Source: Planctomycetaceae bacterium (lineage in GTDB: Bacteria > Planctomycetota > Planctomycetia > Pirellulales > Pirellulaceae). From it: a DNA stretch of 8,930 nucleotides. The DNA is taken from assembly GCA_007695205.1 (NCBI GenBank), contig REEF01000600.1, positions 1-8,930 on the forward strand, given 5' to 3'. Position numbers and translations under genes: made by a program. Under the pieces are notes generated by a model. It was not told the DNA's origin and did not search any database. It worked only from the letters and a program-made list of their open reading frames with translations. Shown in pieces: positions 5,456 to 8,930 of the stretch (positions are counted from its first letter, which is position 1; every line of letters starts with the position of its first letter).

Positions 5456-8400
5456 GTGAAAATCACCGATGTAGAAATCGAAGGCTTTGGTGCCTGGAAC
5501 GACCTCAAGCTGGACCATGTGTCCGAAGGGCTGACGGTCTTCTACGGACCCAACGAAGCCGGCAAGACGACGCTGATGGAGTTCGTCCGCAGCATCCTGT
5601 ACGGGTATTCCCACGAACGCCGCAGTCGCTATCTGCCGCCGGTCGCCGGAGGGCGAGGTGGTGGGGCGCTGCACGTGGTCGGCGCGGGGGGGCGATTCAC
5701 CGTGCGCCGTACCCCAGGCAGCTTGACAGGCGACGATCTGGGACGCATCGAGGTGCTGTCCCCCCAAGGTGCAAGGCAAGGCCAACATGTCCTGGGCTCG
5801 TTGCTCTCTGGGATCGACGAGCCGATTTTCAATAACGTGTTCGCCGTCGGACTCCGCGAACTCCAGGAACTCGGTACCCTGGACGATACCGAAGCCGCAG
5901 CACACCTGTACAAACTGACCAGCGGCCTGGACCGCGTGTCGTTGATCGATGTCATGCGCCAGTTGGAAGCGGCTCGCAACCAGATCCTGGCGGCCGACGG
6001 CAGCCGTTCGGAGTTGACGGAGTTGCTCGAGCAACGCGAGACGCTGCGCGATGAAATCAAGGAACTGGCCAGTGGCGGGCAGCGTTGGATACAATTGGCC
6101 GCCCAACGTGCAATCCTGCAGGACGAAGCAGCCCGGCTGGATGAAAATATCGACCGGATGGAACGCGAGGCGCGGGCGGTCGAGGTGGCGATTCAAGTCC
6201 GCGACGATTGGAAGCAGCGAGCCGAGGTCGCGCAAAAACTGCAAAAACTGGGGCGACCCGTGGCGCTGCCCGAACGAGCGGTCCAGCGTATCGATGCGAT
6301 CCAGGCCGAAATCGCTGAACATCGCGAGTCGGTGGAACAGATTCGCCGCCGTCGCCGAGTGATTGTCGAAGAGGCCGCGGCGCAACCGATCAATCGGCAG
6401 TTGTGGGCCCACGTCGGACGCATCGAGGCGCTCTCCGAACATACTCCGTGGATCGGATCGCTGGAGAATCAGATCAAACAACTGCTGGAAGAAATCGAGG
6501 ATCTACAGCAGGCGCTGCACACCCAATGGGAACGGCTCGGGCTGGCTCCGGCCGAGATGCCCGAGATCACGCCGGAACTGTCGCATCGTACGCTGACCAC
6601 CCTGCGCGCACCGGCACGCGCCGTGCAGGATGCCCAACAACGTATCCAGCAGGTCCAGCAACAGCGCGATGATTCGCGCCGCGAGGCCGAACAGATTGCC
6701 GAGCAATTGCAGGCCGAATTGGCGGAAACCGGTGAGACCGAATTGGATCGAGCGCTGGACGAAGCCGGTCGGCGAGTCACCCGGATGCGGCGACGAGTCC
6801 AGGTGGAAGAGCGGATCGAGAAACTGGATCGGCATCGCAAAGAACTGGAACAGGATCGGCGGCAGTTGCTGGAAGAACAGGTGCTGCCCGTTCAGACGCT
6901 GGTCTGGTGCGGTGTGCCGTTCGTGGTCGGTGTCGCCATGATCCTGGCGTCGCTGCTGTGGGAATGGGTCGCCAAACTGGGGTGGACCGTGACGGTCCTG
7001 GGGTTCGCCTGCTGGGCCCTGGCCGTCGTGACCAAACTGCTGCTGGAAAAAACGTTGAGCCGTGATCTGGACGGCTGCGTGCGACAAATCGAAAAAGTCA
7101 AACGTCAATTGCGCTCGCTGGCTGAAGAACGTGACGAACTGGATCAGCAACTGCCCGCCGGCGGTGGCAAGCTGGACGATCGCGTCAAAACGGCCGAACA
7201 ATACGTCCAACGCCTGGAACAGTTGACCCCCCTGGAAGCCAAACGTCAGGCAGCGCTCAACGGAAGCGATACGACCAAAGAAAAGGCCGCCCGAGCCGCA
7301 GAGGATCTCCGGCAGGCCCAACAGCAATGGCGGGATGCGCTGCGCGCCGCCAATCTACCGGAATCGTTCCAGCCCGAGCATATCCAGCAGTTGTCCGAAG
7401 GAGACGGCCAAACCGTCCAACTCGGACGGCGATTGCAGGTCTGCCGCCAGGAATTGGAACAACGTGAATCCGAACTGGACGCCGTCACGCAACGCGTCAC
7501 CGAACTGATCCACGATGTGCAGATCACCCCGGCTAGCAACGATCCTCGTACCCAGATCCGTCAAGTCGCAGCCGCACTGGCCGAACAAAGGCAGTGGATC
7601 CAACGGCGGAAGGAATTGAAGCAGGAACATCGCGAACTAAAACGCCAGTTCCGCGACGCTGCAGGCAAACTCCGCAAACAGATGGCCCTGCGTAGGGCTC
7701 TGCTGCGTCAAGCAAATGTCGACGACGATGCCCAATTGCGCAAGCTGGCCCAACGCCAAACCCGTATCCAGGAATTGACCGAATTGCACAAGGATCTGAA
7801 CCAGCGGATCAAGCTGTCGATCGGCACGCAATGCACCGAGGCCGCTGTGGGCGAGGTCCTGCAGACGCACGAGGATGACCGCCTGGAACCCTACTGGGAA
7901 CGACTGCTAGCTCGGCTGCAGGATGCCCAGAGTCGCTTGACCCATCTGCACGAACAGCGGGGACAGATGGTCCAGGAGATGAAGTCCCTGTCCGAAGACC
8001 GGCGATTGAACGATGCCAAAGTCCGGCTGGCAGCCATCGAAGAACGCGTCCGGCGCGGCGTACACCGTTGGCGAGTGCTGGCGGTGACCAGCCTGATGCT
8101 GGAAGCGATCCGGCAGATCTACGAGACCGAACGGCAGCCCGAAACGTTGGCCGAGGCCAGTACCTACCTGATCCGTCTGACCGAAGGCCGCTATCAGCGA
8201 GTCTGGACGCCGTTGAGCGAAGATATCCTGCGAGTCGATACGGCCAACGGGGAATCGCTGCCACTGGATGTGCTGAGCCAAGGTACGCGGGAGGCCGTTT
8301 TCCTGAGCTTGCGTTTGGCTTTGGCCGCCGCCTACGCTCGCCGAGGCGCCTTACTGCCACTGGTGCTGGACGACGTGCTGGTCAATCTAGATGTCAAACG

Positions 8401-8930
8401 CGCCAAAATGGCCGCCGAAGTGCTCCGCGATTTCGCGCTCGCCGGACACCAGATGATGCTGTTTACTTGCCATCATCATATCCTCCGCATCTTCCAAGCC
8501 GCCGGCGTCGAGGCCCGTCTGCTGCCCGTGCGTCATGGCCTGGACCAATCCGACTGGGACGACGAAGACGCCCTGCTGCAACCGGAACGAGAATTGGAAG
8601 TCACCGAATTCCTGGAAGAAGAGGACGAGGACCTGAAAGAAATCGAAGAAGAAGGCGAAGAAGAAGTCCAGCAAGCCGAGAACGATGTGGAGGAGGAGGC
8701 CGAAGAGGATAAGGCAGAAGTCATCGAGGAAGAGTTCACGCAAGAAATCGATCAGCAAGACGAGGACAACGTCGAAGACGATGCCGAGGACGTGATCGAG
8801 GACGAAGTTGAGGAAGAGATCGAGGAGGAGTGCGGGGACGGGGGAGAAACAGACGAATTGACGGCAGACCTCTGGGAAGAAGACGACGGCTTTCCCTTGG
8901 CTGATGATCACGCATTCGACCTAGTGTCCT
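5456..8930 (+). CDS. YhaN/SbcC-like coiled-coil AAA ATPase (3' end outside window)
   Basis: This frame is open from GTG 5456 to the window end, 1158 codons, without its stop. It is a YhaN-type (COG4717) SMC/Rad50-like ATPase. The N-terminal lobe has the opening IEGFGAWNDL, Walker A GPNEAGKT (31-38), and the YhaN-typical IDEPIFNNVFAVGLRELQEL with the Q-loop Gln at 137. Long heptad-rich coiled coils cover about 190-475 and 535-900. Between them lie two membrane helices (about 480-502 and 508-530). I see no CXXC zinc hook. The C-terminal lobe has the signature LSQGTRE (940-946), Walker B LPLVLDD (967-973) with D-loop NLD (977-979), and the H-loop FTCHHH (1003-1008). Asp rather than Glu follows the Walker B Asp, as I recall for YhaN relatives. 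From residue 1033 on, a tail of at least 126 residues has about 65 Asp/Glu and three Lys/Arg. The family partner is the phosphoesterase encoded just upstream; such pairs process or bridge DNA ends. Confidence 0.9.
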   Translation, partial: MKITDVEIEGFGAWNDLKLDHVSEGLTVFYGPNEAGKTTLMEFVRSILYGYSHERRSRYLPPVAGGRGGGALHVVGAGGRFTVRRTPGSLTGDDLGRIEVLSPQGARQGQHVLGSLLSGIDEPIFNNVFAVGLRELQELGTLDDTEAAAHLYKLTSGLDRVSLIDVMRQLEAARNQILAADGSRSELTELLEQRETLRDEIKELASGGQRWIQLAAQRAILQDEAARLDENIDRMEREARAVEVAIQVRDDWKQRAEVAQKLQKLGRPVALPERAVQRIDAIQAEIAEHRESVEQIRRRRRVIVEEAAAQPINRQLWAHVGRIEALSEHTPWIGSLENQIKQLLEEIEDLQQALHTQWERLGLAPAEMPEITPELSHRTLTTLRAPARAVQDAQQRIQQVQQQRDDSRREAEQIAEQLQAELAETGETELDRALDEAGRRVTRMRRRVQVEERIEKLDRHRKELEQDRRQLLEEQVLPVQTLVWCGVPFVVGVAMILASLLWEWVAKLGWTVTVLGFACWALAVVTKLLLEKTLSRDLDGCVRQIEKVKRQLRSLAEERDELDQQLPAGGGKLDDRVKTAEQYVQRLEQLTPLEAKRQAALNGSDTTKEKAARAAEDLRQAQQQWRDALRAANLPESFQPEHIQQLSEGDGQTVQLGRRLQVCRQELEQRESELDAVTQRVTELIHDVQITPASNDPRTQIRQVAAALAEQRQWIQRRKELKQEHRELKRQFRDAAGKLRKQMALRRALLRQANVDDDAQLRKLAQRQTRIQELTELHKDLNQRIKLSIGTQCTEAAVGEVLQTHEDDRLEPYWERLLARLQDAQSRLTHLHEQRGQMVQEMKSLSEDRRLNDAKVRLAAIEERVRRGVHRWRVLAVTSLMLEAIRQIYETERQPETLAEASTYLIRLTEGRYQRVWTPLSEDILRVDTANGESLPLDVLSQGTREAVFLSLRLALAAAYARRGALLPLVLDDVLVNLDVKRAKMAAEVLRDFALAGHQMMLFTCHHHILRIFQAAGVEARLLPVRHGLDQSDWDDEDALLQPERELEVTEFLEEEDEDLKEIEEEGEEEVQQAENDVEEEAEEDKAEVIEEEFTQEIDQQDEDNVEDDAEDVIEDEVEEEIEEECGDGGETDELTADLWEEDDGFPLADDHAFDLVS

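Noticed and set aside
5177..6481. A 434-residue open frame on the minus strand
   Set aside because: It lies antisense to the well-supported phosphoesterase and ATPase genes and crosses the gap between them. It is a by-product of GC-rich codon use and shows no recognisable domain or ribosome binding site.
6503..7327. A 274-residue minus-strand open frame
   Set aside because: It is antisense to the coiled-coil part of the ATPase. The Gln/Phe/Leu-rich composition is the reverse reading of Leu/Glu/Gln codons, with no known domain.
8387..8911. A minus-strand frame with a very hydrophobic, membrane-like sequence
   Set aside because: GAA and GAG codons of the acidic tail read as TTC and CTC on the other strand, giving runs of Phe and Leu. 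The hydrophobicity is an artefact.

Overview
The window looks like a piece of a planctomycete chromosome, most likely from the Pirellulales (Rhodopirellula/Rubripirellula type). The grounds are a moderately high GC content, a secreted protein with a CX4CH cytochrome-like motif preceded by a TPR-like stretch, weak ribosome binding sites on several genes, and the protein types present. The genus is inferred; there is no rRNA or other marker gene.

There are two divergent blocks around a 476-base intergenic region (3708-4183). The left block (60-3707) is entirely on the minus strand. In order of transcription it holds a secreted cytochrome-c-like protein (2607-3707), a small YbjQ-family protein (2117-2458), a membrane-anchored YbjQ-like protein (1587-2078), a PrsW-type intramembrane metalloprotease (796-1548), and a secreted beta-sandwich (DUF1349/ConA-like) protein (60-689). 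The two YbjQ genes and the protease are separated by exactly 38 bases each and probably form one operon. The cytochrome-like gene and the beta-sandwich gene sit at larger gaps, each with a candidate promoter.

The right block (4184 to beyond the window end) is on the plus strand. It encodes a two-gene module of the YhaO-YhaN (SbcD-SbcC, Mre11-Rad50-like) type: a phosphoesterase-fold protein followed 42 bases later by a large coiled-coil ATPase that starts at GTG and runs off the window. The pair is unusual. The phosphoesterase keeps the first metal-binding motifs but has lost the Asn-His pair of motif III, the His of motif IV and the first His of motif V. The ATPase has intact nucleotide-binding motifs, a two-helix membrane hairpin in the middle of its coiled coil with no CXXC zinc hook visible, and a C-terminal extension of more than 120 residues that is about half Asp/Glu. 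The reading proposed here is a membrane-tethered SMC-like complex whose nuclease partner may be catalytically changed or inactive.

The central intergenic region holds tandem 22-base-period repeats and several strong hairpins that look like a REP- or MITE-like remnant. No rRNA, tRNA, CRISPR array, complete insertion sequence or convincing rho-independent terminator was found.
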